From Microbacterium sp. CGR2 (GTDB lineage Bacteria; Actinomycetota; Actinomycetes; Actinomycetales; Microbacteriaceae): a stretch of DNA of 64,000 bases. The number at the start of each line of letters is the position of its first letter. Positions within the stretch are counted from its first letter, which is position 1. Of the stretch, positions 35,899 to 43,997 are shown piece after piece. The DNA lies in assembly GCF_003626735.1 (NCBI RefSeq), contig NZ_RBHX01000001.1, positions 248,001-312,000 of the forward strand, given 5' to 3'. Under the pieces are notes generated by a model. It worked only from the letters and a program-made list of their open reading frames with translations, was not told where the DNA came from and ran no database searches. A program made the position numbers and the translations under genes.

Positions 35899-36537
35899 GT
35901 GGCCCGCATCTATCTCTACGCCGACGAAACCGGCAACCTCGACTACAACAACACGTCCGAGTCGGGGTTCTTTGGATTCGGCACGGCCACATTCCCTGAC
36001 GGGCACGGCGCAGAGCTGTGGGCCGGTCTGCAGCTGCGCGCTGGGCTCAGCGCCAAGGGCCTCGACCTTCCCCGTGGGTTCCACGCGAAGAACGACAGCA
36101 CTCCTACGAAGAACGAGATGTTCGAAGTGCTCGGCGAGCTCGGTCCCCGATTCGACACCACGTTCCTCTACAAGCCCAACGCATACGGGAGCGTGCGAGC
36201 CCGCGGAGATATGTACCTCTACAAACTCGCCTGGTACCTCCACTTCAAGGAGATCGCCCATCGCGTCTCAAACCCCGGCGACACGATCGTCGTAGTAGCA
36301 GGAAGCTTCGGAACCAAGAAGCGTCAGACGCAGGCGCGGGCGGCACTCACGGACGTCTGCGACCAAGTGAACCGCGACATCGAGCTGTGCGTCTGGGAAG
36401 CCGCAACTTCGTGGGGATTGCAGGTTGCGGATTATGCGCTCTGGAGTACGCACCGGGCGCTGCAAGGCAAGGGTGGCCAGTGGCACGACCAACATGTAAA
36501 GCCCACCTTGCGGACAGTGTTTCGCCCCTGGGGGTAA
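35899..36537 (+). CDS. DUF3800 domain protein
   Basis: A 212-residue protein from a GTG (35899), ARIYLYADETGNLDY. The N-terminal D-E-(S/T)-G-N motif (D9-E10-T11-G12-N13), a central charged region and the C-terminal LQVADYALWSTHRAL (Asp in QxADY) are the signature of DUF3800, thought to have an RNase H-like fold. DUF3800 genes often occur in mobile elements and defence regions. A TAGAGT box lies 7 bases before the start, so it probably has its own leaderless promoter and is independent of the capsid gene. Confidence 0.85.
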   Translation: MARIYLYADETGNLDYNNTSESGFFGFGTATFPDGHGAELWAGLQLRAGLSAKGLDLPRGFHAKNDSTPTKNEMFEVLGELGPRFDTTFLYKPNAYGSVRARGDMYLYKLAWYLHFKEIAHRVSNPGDTIVVVAGSFGTKKRQTQARAALTDVCDQVNRDIELCVWEAATSWGLQVADYALWSTHRALQGKGGQWHDQHVKPTLRTVFRPWG

Positions 36538-36657
36538 GAGTGTGCCAGCTATCCCGAAAGGGAAGAGGACCCCTGGACCTCTTTTCGCTGGCACCGCCAG
36601 AGTACACCAGATCAACGACAATGCCTCGTGTCGGAAGCGAGCCCTACGATATCTCTC

Positions 36658-37224
36658 ATGACAGACGAAACGGCAAGGGCGCTGCGCGACGCGATCGCGG
36701 CTGAGAGCGCGGCAGAAGCTCACGCGGACGAGCTGAAGCGGGAGTGCCTCGAGAAGATAGCTGGTGAGCTTCCAGCTCGAGCCGAGGCGATCGCAAGGCG
36801 GCTGGCTCAGGAGCAGCCGGACGTTACGAAGTCACTCGGCCGCGACGGAGTCGCGCAACTTCGAGTAGACGTCTCACACGCTGCGACCGAGCTTGGCGAG
36901 CAATTTGTGGCCGCGATCGATGAGATCGAGTGGCCAGCGAAGACTTCGACCTTCGACAAGATCTCCCCGCGCCACATCCATGCCGCGCTGTTCGGTCGGT
37001 TCTTCCGCGAGACGGGGTCTCTCGCGGCGGCGATCGCGTCCCACGGGTACTCGTTCGGCGAGAAAGACATCAAGGTGGCGATCTTGCCGCAGGAGCTGTA
37101 CGAGGAAAAGAGCTTTACCTCCGTCGCCGGCGCCCTGGAAGACCTGGCGCGCGCGCGTGCGGCGACAGCGTCTGCCCGCAAAGAAGACGACGAAGCTACG
37201 GTGTCTGATCTATGGGGGAACTGA
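36658..37224 (+). CDS. Hypothetical cargo protein, 188 residues
   Basis: The ATG at 36658 is preceded at 7 bases by TACGAT and by no ribosome-binding site, so it may be leaderless; a GTG at 36628 is an alternative. It has an acidic helical N-terminal half (about 1-60) and a second domain with SPRHIHAALFGRFFRETGSL and SHGYSFGEKDIKVAILP. Not recognised. It overlaps the next gene by 13 bases, so the two probably work together. Confidence 0.65.
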   Translation: MTDETARALRDAIAAESAAEAHADELKRECLEKIAGELPARAEAIARRLAQEQPDVTKSLGRDGVAQLRVDVSHAATELGEQFVAAIDEIEWPAKTSTFDKISPRHIHAALFGRFFRETGSLAAAIASHGYSFGEKDIKVAILPQELYEEKSFTSVAGALEDLARARAATASARKEDDEATVSDLWGN

Positions 37225-37676
37225 AGCAAGGGGATGGCGAAGTTCCCGCGATGGCATCGGAGCCTTCCGACGCCGCATGGCGTGAGTTCGGGGATCTCGC
37301 AGCGGCCGCACTGGTGCGACTTGCCGAGCGAGATGCGGCCCAGTCGGGAACGGACATGACGCGTTCTGAACGAATCACGGCGGCCGCGATCATCATGCGT
37401 GACGCCGTAGAGGAGATGGGGGCAGCGGAACCTGCCAGTCACCCACCGATCCATAGCGGTGAGCGGCGTGCGCCGATACTAACCACACGTGATGCGGCGA
37501 AGTACTCGGGTCTCGCCTACCAGACGTTCCGCAACCTGCTCGCCGCAGGCAATGGACCGAGGCGATTCAAGCAGGGGCGCTTGAACGTCTTCTACGCGGT
37601 CGATGTCGATGGATGGCTGGCAGGCCGAGTCACGGATCCTGATGCAGCTACGATCGGAAAGCCCGCTCGGTTCTGA
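37212..37676 (+). CDS. HTH_17/MerR-like DNA-binding protein
   Basis: A 154-residue protein; the start at 37212 overlaps the preceding gene, and ATG 37251 is an alternative. The N-terminal part is helical and acidic. The C-terminal 50 residues are an excisionase-like winged helix (TTRDAAKYSGLAYQTFRNLL; GPRRFKQGRLNVFYAVDVDGWL). It is the last gene before the right attachment site. Possibly an autoregulator of the cargo pair, or a second directionality factor. Confidence 0.65.
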   Translation: MGELKQGDGEVPAMASEPSDAAWREFGDLAAAALVRLAERDAAQSGTDMTRSERITAAAIIMRDAVEEMGAAEPASHPPIHSGERRAPILTTRDAAKYSGLAYQTFRNLLAAGNGPRRFKQGRLNVFYAVDVDGWLAGRVTDPDAATIGKPARF

Positions 37677-37695
37677 GTCCGCAGAAAGTCCGCAG
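37676..37695. repeat. Right pair of integrase arm-type repeats
   Basis: AGTCCGCAG at 37676-37684 and 37687-37695, the same word and 11-base spacing as at the left end. It lies 104 bases inside the right core. Confidence 0.65.
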
Positions 37696-37799
37696 AATGC
37701 TCCACCAGTACCGACTCCTCCCATCAGCAGACACCCACAGATCCGCGAGAATCCGGGCCTCACACCGCTAGCCATCGTCGACCATCCATCCCGGTGCGA

Positions 37800-37842
37800 T
37801 TCATCAACTACCGGTAAAGCTACCCGCTGACCTGGGGTTTCC
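37800..37842. repeat. Right attachment site (attR)
   Basis: TTCATCAACTACCG (37800-37813) repeats the left core, and the following bases keep AGCTAC, CTGACC and GGGGTTT. Here the core is followed by GTAA, so it encodes FINYR and a stop: it is the displaced original 3' end of yajQ. Confidence 0.85.
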
Positions 37843-37859
37843 GAGGAGATCCTTCTCGG
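37841..37859 (+). terminator. Probable original yajQ terminator, displaced by the element
   Basis: CCGAGGAG and CTTCTCGG form an imperfect 8-bp stem immediately after the attR copy of the yajQ stop. Before integration this would have lain about 25 bases after yajQ. Confidence 0.45.
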
Positions 37860-37896
37860 CGGGCCGAAGACCCAGGATGCGCCGAGCGCCGCGCCG

Positions 37897-38325
37897 TCAC
37901 CCGTTGGGGCTGTAGATGAAGCCCGATATGCCGCTCACATCGGCGGATACTCGAGTGGTGGAAGCGTGGTTGATAGTGCTGGTGAAGCAGACCGAAACAC
38001 TGTTCGCCGCGATCCCCGACGCCTCACAGGTCCCCGACGTCGCCCCAAAAGATAGAACCTGATACACGCTCGTGATGACCTGGCTGGAAGTGCGGTTGCG
38101 CACGATCGTGGCAGCCTGAACATAGTTCCCGCTCCTCACAAGGCATGCTTGCGCGCTCACCGCGGGCCCGTTGCTCGTCGGGCCGCAGTTCCAGTTTGAC
38201 GGCGCACTGAACCCGCCGGGATAGGGCTGCCAGTTGCCGGTCGGAGCAGCGCTGGCTGGCTGAGCCGTGAAGACCCCGACGAGCAGGAGGACGACAGCTG
38301 CGAGGGCGGTAGAACGCTTCTTCAT
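37897..38325 (-). CDS. Secreted hypothetical protein
   Basis: A 142-residue protein with a clear Sec signal peptide (MKKRSTALAAVVLLLVGVFTAQPASA, cleavage after ASA at about 26). The mature part is Ser/Thr/Asn-rich with four Cys (NCGP, QACLV, TCEAS, VCFTS), likely two disulfides. Function unknown. AAAGG serves as ribosome-binding site. It faces the element's right end. Confidence 0.8.
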   Translation of the reverse strand: MKKRSTALAAVVLLLVGVFTAQPASAAPTGNWQPYPGGFSAPSNWNCGPTSNGPAVSAQACLVRSGNYVQAATIVRNRTSSQVITSVYQVLSFGATSGTCEASGIAANSVSVCFTSTINHASTTRVSADVSGISGFIYSPNG

Positions 38326-38666
38326 GTCAGCACCTTTCGTGGACTTCTCCGGTCCGTCGGGTCAAAGATATCGACCGACGGGAGCCGAGCGCTGTCCCCC
38401 TTTCGGCCTACATGCCTCGTCACCCGCGCCTCGGAGGGTCACCCGTCGCTGAACCGTGACCGCGGCCCCTCCCCCGCCGCACTACGCACGCGCACCTCCA
38501 TCACTACTGAGTGTCCCCACAGAAACACTCAAAGCACCTCCTCCGGATACGGCACTTCCCCCAGCGCCCCCGTCTTTCGTCGGCCGCCTTTCGCATTCGT
38601 GGTGAAGTGGGCCCTTCCGGGCGCAACAGGCGCGCCCGCGTGACGCATTCAACGGGGAGCGAGTCT
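38326..38666. other. Intergenic region between divergent genes
   Basis: Holds the promoters of the secreted protein (leftward) and the GntR regulator (rightward). A 7-bp inverted repeat CCGTCGG (38354-38360) with CCGACGG (38375-38381) lies about 30 bases upstream of the secreted protein and could be an operator. No gene is seen. Confidence 0.4.
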
Positions 38667-39296
38667 GTGAACAGACGAACGAAGAACAGTGGTACCGACA
38701 AGCGGCTACTCGCCGACGAAGCGTTCCGCTACATCGGTGCTCGGATCCTCGACGGCGCCTTGCCGGCGGGGCAGCGCATTCGCGACCTCGACGTCGCCGA
38801 GCACCTCGGCCTTTCGCGCACCCCGGTGCGCGAGGCACTGCAACGCCTGGAGCGCCTCGGCATGGTGAGCATGTACCCGAGTCGCTACACCGAAGTCACC
38901 GCGGTGACGGAGGACGTCACCGCGCAGGCGCTGGCCTTCGCCGGATATCAGGCCGGCATCGCCGCCCGGACGGCCGTCCCCCGCCTGACCGCGCCACAAC
39001 GTGAATACCTCGCGGCCCTCGTGCAACCGATGTGCAGCGCGCTCGACGGCAGCGAGCCGGCCGTCGACGCTCGCTGGAGTGTCTTCTCCTACCTCGGAGA
39101 GCACTGCGGCAACGTGCCGCATCGTGCCCTGATGGCAGAGTCCGCCCTGGCGATCCGCCGGAATCTCCGCGAGTGGTCGGTGCCTCCGGAGGACGAGCGA
39201 CGGATGCGGGAGATCTACGCCGACTTCCGTGACGCTGTGCTCGTCGGCGACGGCGTCGAGGCCGAACGTCTCGCCCGGGAGATGCACTACCTCTGA
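38667..39296 (+). CDS. GntR-family transcriptional regulator
   Basis: A 209-residue regulator from a GTG at 38667, with GGGGAGCGAG upstream; GTG 38640 is an alternative. The winged helix (about 10-78) reads EAFRYIGARILDGALPAGQRI, LDVAEHLGLSRTPVREALQRLERLGMV. The C-terminal ligand domain is FCD-like and helical, but metal-ligand His residues are not obvious. Target unknown. It is convergent with the adjacent hydrolase. Confidence 0.88.
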   Translation: MNRRTKNSGTDKRLLADEAFRYIGARILDGALPAGQRIRDLDVAEHLGLSRTPVREALQRLERLGMVSMYPSRYTEVTAVTEDVTAQALAFAGYQAGIAARTAVPRLTAPQREYLAALVQPMCSALDGSEPAVDARWSVFSYLGEHCGNVPHRALMAESALAIRRNLREWSVPPEDERRMREIYADFRDAVLVGDGVEAERLAREMHYL

Positions 39297-39303
39297 CGAG
39301 CGT

Positions 39304-40308
39304 TCAGGTCACCGCGCGCCAGCCGGTGACCCAGTGCGCGAGCCTCCGATACGCGTCTTCCCTCGCCGCCCGTCGGGAGAGGAAGACGTCGTGCAGCGCT
39401 CCGTCGATCCGCTCCACCGTCACCGAGGGACCGAGCCGCAGCGCCGCGCGGGCGATGTCGTCGACGACGAGCACGGAATCGGCGGCGGTCAGTTCGTCGG
39501 TCCAACGCGTCGGGGGCACGAAGCGCGCCGAGAGGAGTACGCAGACCGGAGCGGGGATGGACAGCCCGTCCGCCACCGCCTTGTGACCGGAGAGGATCGC
39601 GTGCAGCCACCCGGCGTACACGGCCATCGTCTGCGCAGGTCGCCACACCGGATTCACGTCCATCGGATCATCCGGGTCGGCGACCATCTGCTGCGCCCTC
39701 GTGTAGAAGCCAAGGTCTATCTGCGGGGCGACATCCAGCGGTCGGACCCGCGCCTGGAACTCGACCATCGGCGCGATCGCTGCCCGCACCGGAGCCACCT
39801 GGAACTCCAGCCACGGGCTGTTCAGGATGACGGCATCCGCCGCTTTCGGATGCCGTGAAGCCCACAGGCTCAGCGTCAAGCCGCCCGTCGAATGCCCGAG
39901 AAGCACCAGCCGGCGCCCCGAGGTGCCTTCCGCGGAATGCCCCATCGTCGCAAGGGCCGCGGCGATGTCCTGGTCGTACGTGGCCAGGTCGGCGACGTAG
40001 CCCGGGGTCTGCCCCTCGCGGAGGCTCCGGCCGTACTTCCGCAGATCGAGCGCGAAGAAGCGCGCCCCTCGCGCAGTCCAGAATCGGGCGAGGCGCTTCT
40101 GGAAGAAGTAGTCGGACCAGCCGTGGATGTAGAGCACGTCGACGCCCTCCAGCATCGGCCGGAGACCGCGCATCCGCTGCCACCGACTGTGCTCCTCGGG
40201 CAACGCCCGCACGAGAGTCGCGACGACCGGGCCCTGCTCGTCGGCTCCGAGGTCGAGGGTGAGCTGCTCGAACTCGTCGCCGAGAACATCAGGCACCCAT
40301 TCGTCCAT
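39304..40308 (-). CDS. Alpha/beta hydrolase (serine aminopeptidase S33 / lysophospholipase type)
   Basis: A 334-residue cytoplasmic hydrolase. The nucleophile elbow is GHSTGG with Ser140, the oxyanion-side motif is IHGWSDYFF (about 61-69), and the probable catalytic His lies in GALHDVF (about 306). A GGGAGGGA ribosome-binding site precedes the ATG. The substrate cannot be told; a lipid or peptide ester is possible. Confidence 0.88.
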   Translation of the reverse strand: MDEWVPDVLGDEFEQLTLDLGADEQGPVVATLVRALPEEHSRWQRMRGLRPMLEGVDVLYIHGWSDYFFQKRLARFWTARGARFFALDLRKYGRSLREGQTPGYVADLATYDQDIAAALATMGHSAEGTSGRRLVLLGHSTGGLTLSLWASRHPKAADAVILNSPWLEFQVAPVRAAIAPMVEFQARVRPLDVAPQIDLGFYTRAQQMVADPDDPMDVNPVWRPAQTMAVYAGWLHAILSGHKAVADGLSIPAPVCVLLSARFVPPTRWTDELTAADSVLVVDDIARAALRLGPSVTVERIDGALHDVFLSRRAAREDAYRRLAHWVTGWRAVT

Positions 40309-40347
40309 GCGTCCCTCCCGAACGTCTCGCTGCGCGGATCGGTCGAC

Positions 40348-41391
40348 TCACGGCGCAGCCGGACGGCCCACCGTGTAGTTCTGCACAATCAGCTCAGCCA
40401 CGGGCGTGAGGTCGCGGACCCCCGAGCCTTCGTAGGTGGTGAGTCGGATCCAGTCAGGACCCACCCGAAGGTCGAGGACCGGGCGGTCGAACTCATCGGT
40501 GCCGGACAACGCGGCATCCGCTCCCTCGACATCCACCTCGCTCCCACCCTCGATCCGTTCGAAGGCCCAAGCGCCTCCCGGCAGGGTCGTGACCATCAGG
40601 TATCCCTGCGACTCGTACTCACTCTCGCCGGACGCGTAGTAGCAGATCCGCGCGCCGTTGACGGTCTGGTACACCTCGGACGGGATGCCCCAGCCGCCGA
40701 AGGTGTCGATGAGGAACACCTCCGTGTCGAGCTCGGTGGCGAGCTCATCGGTGGTGAGGAACCGGGCACAATCCGCGCCGACGATGTCGCTCGGCGGCAG
40801 TTCCACGTCTTTCACGGTCTCCGTCGCCGAAGCGCCGAGACGCCGAAGAGCGGCAGCGATGGGCTCCGCGTCGTCCGCCGTCAGCTCGGGATCGGCCACT
40901 TGGCCGGAGACCAGGATGTCGCCGTCGATGACCTGGAAGAAGCACATCCCACTCTCTTCGCACCGGGCCTCTTCACCCCAGTAGCCGCCGCGATTCGCAG
41001 CCCCCTCCGTCACCGCCTGCGCGCCGGGAAGAATGGTGACTTCCCAGCTGCGTTCCTCGTCCCCCGCGGAGCACGCCACGCCGCCTGCCCGCGAGAAAGC
41101 GTGACGCGCCGGCCCGGGGTACCAGTTGGGCATGGAGACGCTGGACAGGGCCGCTTCGACCTCGCCGGCCACCTCTCCGACCAGCGGCGCCATCTCGGCG
41201 GCCACGTCATCGCAGGTGACGTCGAACGCCGTCTCCGGCTCCACGATCGGCTCCGGTGTCGGTGTCGGTGTGGTCGCCGGATCGGCGGATTCCGATGTCG
41301 ACGGCGTGGGCTCCGGCTCGGGCGTCGGCGCACAGCCCGACAGCAAGAGCAGCGCCACCGCACTGAAGACGAGGAGAGAACGCGGTCGCAT
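40348..41391 (-). CDS. Secreted lipoprotein of unknown function
   Basis: A 347-residue lipoprotein with lipobox LLSGC (Cys20), followed by a Pro/Glu/Ser/Thr linker (PTPEPEPTPSTSESADP) and two weakly similar globular halves. Each half has an ITGDIL/QV-like segment and two cysteines. A TAAGCT box lies 6 bases before the ATG (41403-41398), consistent with leaderless expression. Function unknown. Confidence 0.8.
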   Translation of the reverse strand: MRPRSLLVFSAVALLLLSGCAPTPEPEPTPSTSESADPATTPTPTPEPIVEPETAFDVTCDDVAAEMAPLVGEVAGEVEAALSSVSMPNWYPGPARHAFSRAGGVACSAGDEERSWEVTILPGAQAVTEGAANRGGYWGEEARCEESGMCFFQVIDGDILVSGQVADPELTADDAEPIAAALRRLGASATETVKDVELPPSDIVGADCARFLTTDELATELDTEVFLIDTFGGWGIPSEVYQTVNGARICYYASGESEYESQGYLMVTTLPGGAWAFERIEGGSEVDVEGADAALSGTDEFDRPVLDLRVGPDWIRLTTYEGSGVRDLTPVAELIVQNYTVGRPAAP

Positions 41392-41456
41392 GCCCTCAGC
41401 TTAGGAGTGCGCTCCCCGAGAAGCGGGAGCGCACCGCAACGATCCGGTGAAGCTGG

Positions 41457-42830
41457 TCACTCACCGCGCGAGACGCGCACCATCTCTTCGCGGGGAACGA
41501 CCTTGACCCTGGCCCGCTCCTCCGGCGCGCCCAGCGCGACCTCGTGCTCGTCGAGGCGATGCCAGCCCTCCACGTCGGTCCACTTCACACCGCGCTCCTG
41601 CAGAAGCGCCGGGATCGACTCCTCCGAGGGGTCTTCCGGACGCCACCACGAACCCTGGTCGTTGATGATGTGCCGCACGGTCTCCATCGCATCGGACTTG
41701 GTGTGACCGATGAGTCCGACCGGTCCGCGCTTGATCCACCCGGTCGCGTAGATGCCGGCAACGTTCTGGTTGGAGTCCTTGGCGAGCACCTGCCCCTCGC
41801 GGTTCGGGATGACGCCGTGCTTCTTGTCGAACGGCACACCCGGGAGCGGGGACCCGAAATAGCCGATCGCCCGATATAGCGCCTGGATCGGCACTTCACG
41901 CATCTCGCCGGTGCCGACCGCACCTCCTTGCCCGTCAGGCCGGGTGCGCTCGTAGACGAGCGCCGCGACGCGACCGTTCTCGTCCTTGCGAACCTCGACC
42001 GGACGCGCCCAGAAGTGCAGGTGCAGCCGCCGCGACGCAGTGCCGCCCGCGTTGTTCACCGAGTCGCGTTTGCGCCACGACTGCAGGATCCGGTCGATGA
42101 CCATGACCTGCTTGTTACTGGCGACGGCATCCTTCGAAGCCTCGTCGTAATCGAAGTCCTCGTCGTAGACGACCATGTCGACATCACGCAGTTCGCCGAG
42201 CTCGCGCAGCTCCAGAGGTGTGAACTTCACCTGCGCCGGACCCCGACGACCGAAGACATGCACGTCGGTGACAGCGCTCGCCTTGAGGCCTTCGTAGACG
42301 TTCACCGGGACCTCGGTGACGAGGAGATCCTCCGCGTGCTTCGCCAGCATCCGCGAGACGTCGAGGGCCACGTTGCCGTTGCCGATCACGGCGACGGATG
42401 CCGCATCCAACGGCCATTCGCGCGGGACGTCGGGGTGGCCGTCGAACCAGCTCACGTAGTCCGCTGCCCCGTAGGACCCGACGGCGTCCATGCCCGGGAT
42501 GTCCATGGACGTGTCGCGGATCGCACCGGTGGCGAAGATCACGGCGTTGTAGTGGCGCTTGAGGTCTTCGAGGGTGATGTCCTCGCCGAAGCGGACGTTG
42601 CCGAACAGGCGGATGTCGCCGCGGTCGAGCACTTCGCGGAGCGCACCGATGATCCCCTTGATGCGGGGGTGGTCGGGTGCGACGCCGTAGCGGACCAGGC
42701 CGTACGGTGCCGGGAGCTGCTCGAACAGGTCGATCGAGACGTCGAACTTGCGCTCCGCCTTCAGCAGGATGTCCGCGGCGTAGATGCCGGCGGGGCCTGC
42801 GCCGACGATGGCCAGTCTGAGCTTGGTCAT
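41457..42830 (-). CDS. fprA: Ferredoxin/adrenodoxin-type NADP+ reductase
   Basis: A 457-residue flavoprotein of the FprA/adrenodoxin-reductase family. FAD-binding VGAGPAGIYAADILL lies at about 9-23 and NADP-binding IGNGNVALDVSRML near 168. ATGWIKRGPVGLIGHTKSDAMETV near 375 is characteristic. It transfers electrons between NADPH and ferredoxins. The ATG at 42830 with AAGGACC upstream is preferred; a longer frame overlaps the next operon. Confidence 0.95.
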   Translation of the reverse strand: MTKLRLAIVGAGPAGIYAADILLKAERKFDVSIDLFEQLPAPYGLVRYGVAPDHPRIKGIIGALREVLDRGDIRLFGNVRFGEDITLEDLKRHYNAVIFATGAIRDTSMDIPGMDAVGSYGAADYVSWFDGHPDVPREWPLDAASVAVIGNGNVALDVSRMLAKHAEDLLVTEVPVNVYEGLKASAVTDVHVFGRRGPAQVKFTPLELRELGELRDVDMVVYDEDFDYDEASKDAVASNKQVMVIDRILQSWRKRDSVNNAGGTASRRLHLHFWARPVEVRKDENGRVAALVYERTRPDGQGGAVGTGEMREVPIQALYRAIGYFGSPLPGVPFDKKHGVIPNREGQVLAKDSNQNVAGIYATGWIKRGPVGLIGHTKSDAMETVRHIINDQGSWWRPEDPSEESIPALLQERGVKWTDVEGWHRLDEHEVALGAPEERARVKVVPREEMVRVSRGE

Positions 42831-42888
42831 GGAGGTCCTTTCGTATGCCGTCGCATCCGTCGCGCGACCGTCAGGCCGCCCGTGCAGA

Positions 42889-43950
42889 TCAGCTGGAGCG
42901 GTCGGCGAGGGTCTCGGCGAATCGGGTGAGTGCGTCGCGCACGGTGCCGCGGGGAAGCGGTGCGAGCGCATCGACCGCATCCCGGGTCCAGGTGTGCGCG
43001 AGTTCGAGGGTCTTCTGGGTGACGGCGTGATCTCGCAGTTCGGTCAGCGGCCCGTCGAGGATGGCCGGGTCGGCGCCGTCGGCGATGCGGGCGACGCCGT
43101 CGTCGATACGTGCGGCGAGGTCGGCGGAAGCCGCGTCGGACTCGGCCTTCAGCAGCAGATACGGCATGGTCGGAACACCGGCGCGCAGGTCGGTGCCCGG
43201 CACCTTCCCGGTGTCTTCCGGCTTGGCCGACAGATCGATGACGTCGTCGAGCAGCTGGAACGCGACACCGATCTTCTCGCCGTAGCCGCGCATCGGCTCT
43301 TCATACTCGCTGGACGCGTTGGAGAAGATGACACCGGCCTGCGTCGCCGCGGCGATCAGCGAACCGGTCTTGTCGGCGAGCACCTGGATGTAGAAATCGA
43401 TGGGGTCGTCGTCGGGCTGCGCACCGATCGTCTCGTGCATCTGACCGAGCACGAGGCGCTCGAAGGTGTCGGCCTGCAGGCGGATGGCACGCTCGCCGAG
43501 CCGCGACATGAGCTGACTGGCGCGGGAGAACAGGATGTCGCCGGTCAGGATGGCGATGCTGTTTCCCCAGACGGCGTGCGCGGCCGGCACCCCCCGCCGA
43601 CGATCGGCGCCGTCCATGACGTCGTCGTGGTAGAGCGAGCCGAGGTGGGTGATCTCGAGTGCCTTGGCGACATCGATGACCTCGTCGGTGTTGCCGTCGC
43701 CCAACTGCGCGGCGAGCAGGGTCAGAACGGGTCGGATGCGCTTGCCCCCGGCCTCGTAGAGGTACCGGCTGGCTGCGTCGGCGAGGGGGTCGGCGACGCG
43801 CACGTCCTCCGCGAGACCCGTCTCGACCCGCTCGAGGCCGTTCTCGATTTCTCGGGCCACACGGCGGGCGGCGGGGCCGATGAAGACGCGGTCGCTGAAG
43901 CCGAGACGGCTCGCCAGTCGCGAACCCGGCGCGATGGGGCTCGAAGTCAC
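42889..43950 (-). CDS. Polyprenyl diphosphate synthase
   Basis: A 353-residue trans-prenyltransferase. The first Asp-rich motif is LYHDDVMD and the second QLLDDVID; GGKRIRPVLTLLAAQ is the IPP-binding segment. Given the menaquinone genes next to it, it probably makes the side chain for menaquinone; chain length cannot be told. GTG start at 43950 with TAGGCT exactly 6 bases upstream (43962-43957), so it is probably leaderless. Confidence 0.92.
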   Translation of the reverse strand: MTSSPIAPGSRLASRLGFSDRVFIGPAARRVAREIENGLERVETGLAEDVRVADPLADAASRYLYEAGGKRIRPVLTLLAAQLGDGNTDEVIDVAKALEITHLGSLYHDDVMDGADRRRGVPAAHAVWGNSIAILTGDILFSRASQLMSRLGERAIRLQADTFERLVLGQMHETIGAQPDDDPIDFYIQVLADKTGSLIAAATQAGVIFSNASSEYEEPMRGYGEKIGVAFQLLDDVIDLSAKPEDTGKVPGTDLRAGVPTMPYLLLKAESDAASADLAARIDDGVARIADGADPAILDGPLTELRDHAVTQKTLELAHTWTRDAVDALAPLPRGTVRDALTRFAETLADRSS

Positions 43951-43997
43951 GGTCTCAGCCTACCTTCGTCGTGTGCGGCGATCTGCGCCCGAGATGT

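Larger units (their letters stand above)
29127..37842. mobile_element. 8.7 kb integrated satellite-like element in the yajQ 3' end
   Basis: Bounded by imperfect 43-44 bp direct repeats, with a tyrosine integrase at the left end. Gene order: integrase and XRE repressor leftward, then excisionase, a hypothetical protein, a putative replication initiator with internal iterons, a small Zn-type protein, WhiB, two or three hypotheticals with a 12-bp repeat array, an HK97 major capsid protein, a terminator, DUF3800, a hypothetical and an HTH protein. There is no terminase, portal, protease, tail or lysis gene, so it cannot be a full prophage. It resembles phage-inducible islands and other capsid-carrying satellites in organisation, but no such family was identified by search. 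Confidence 0.85.
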
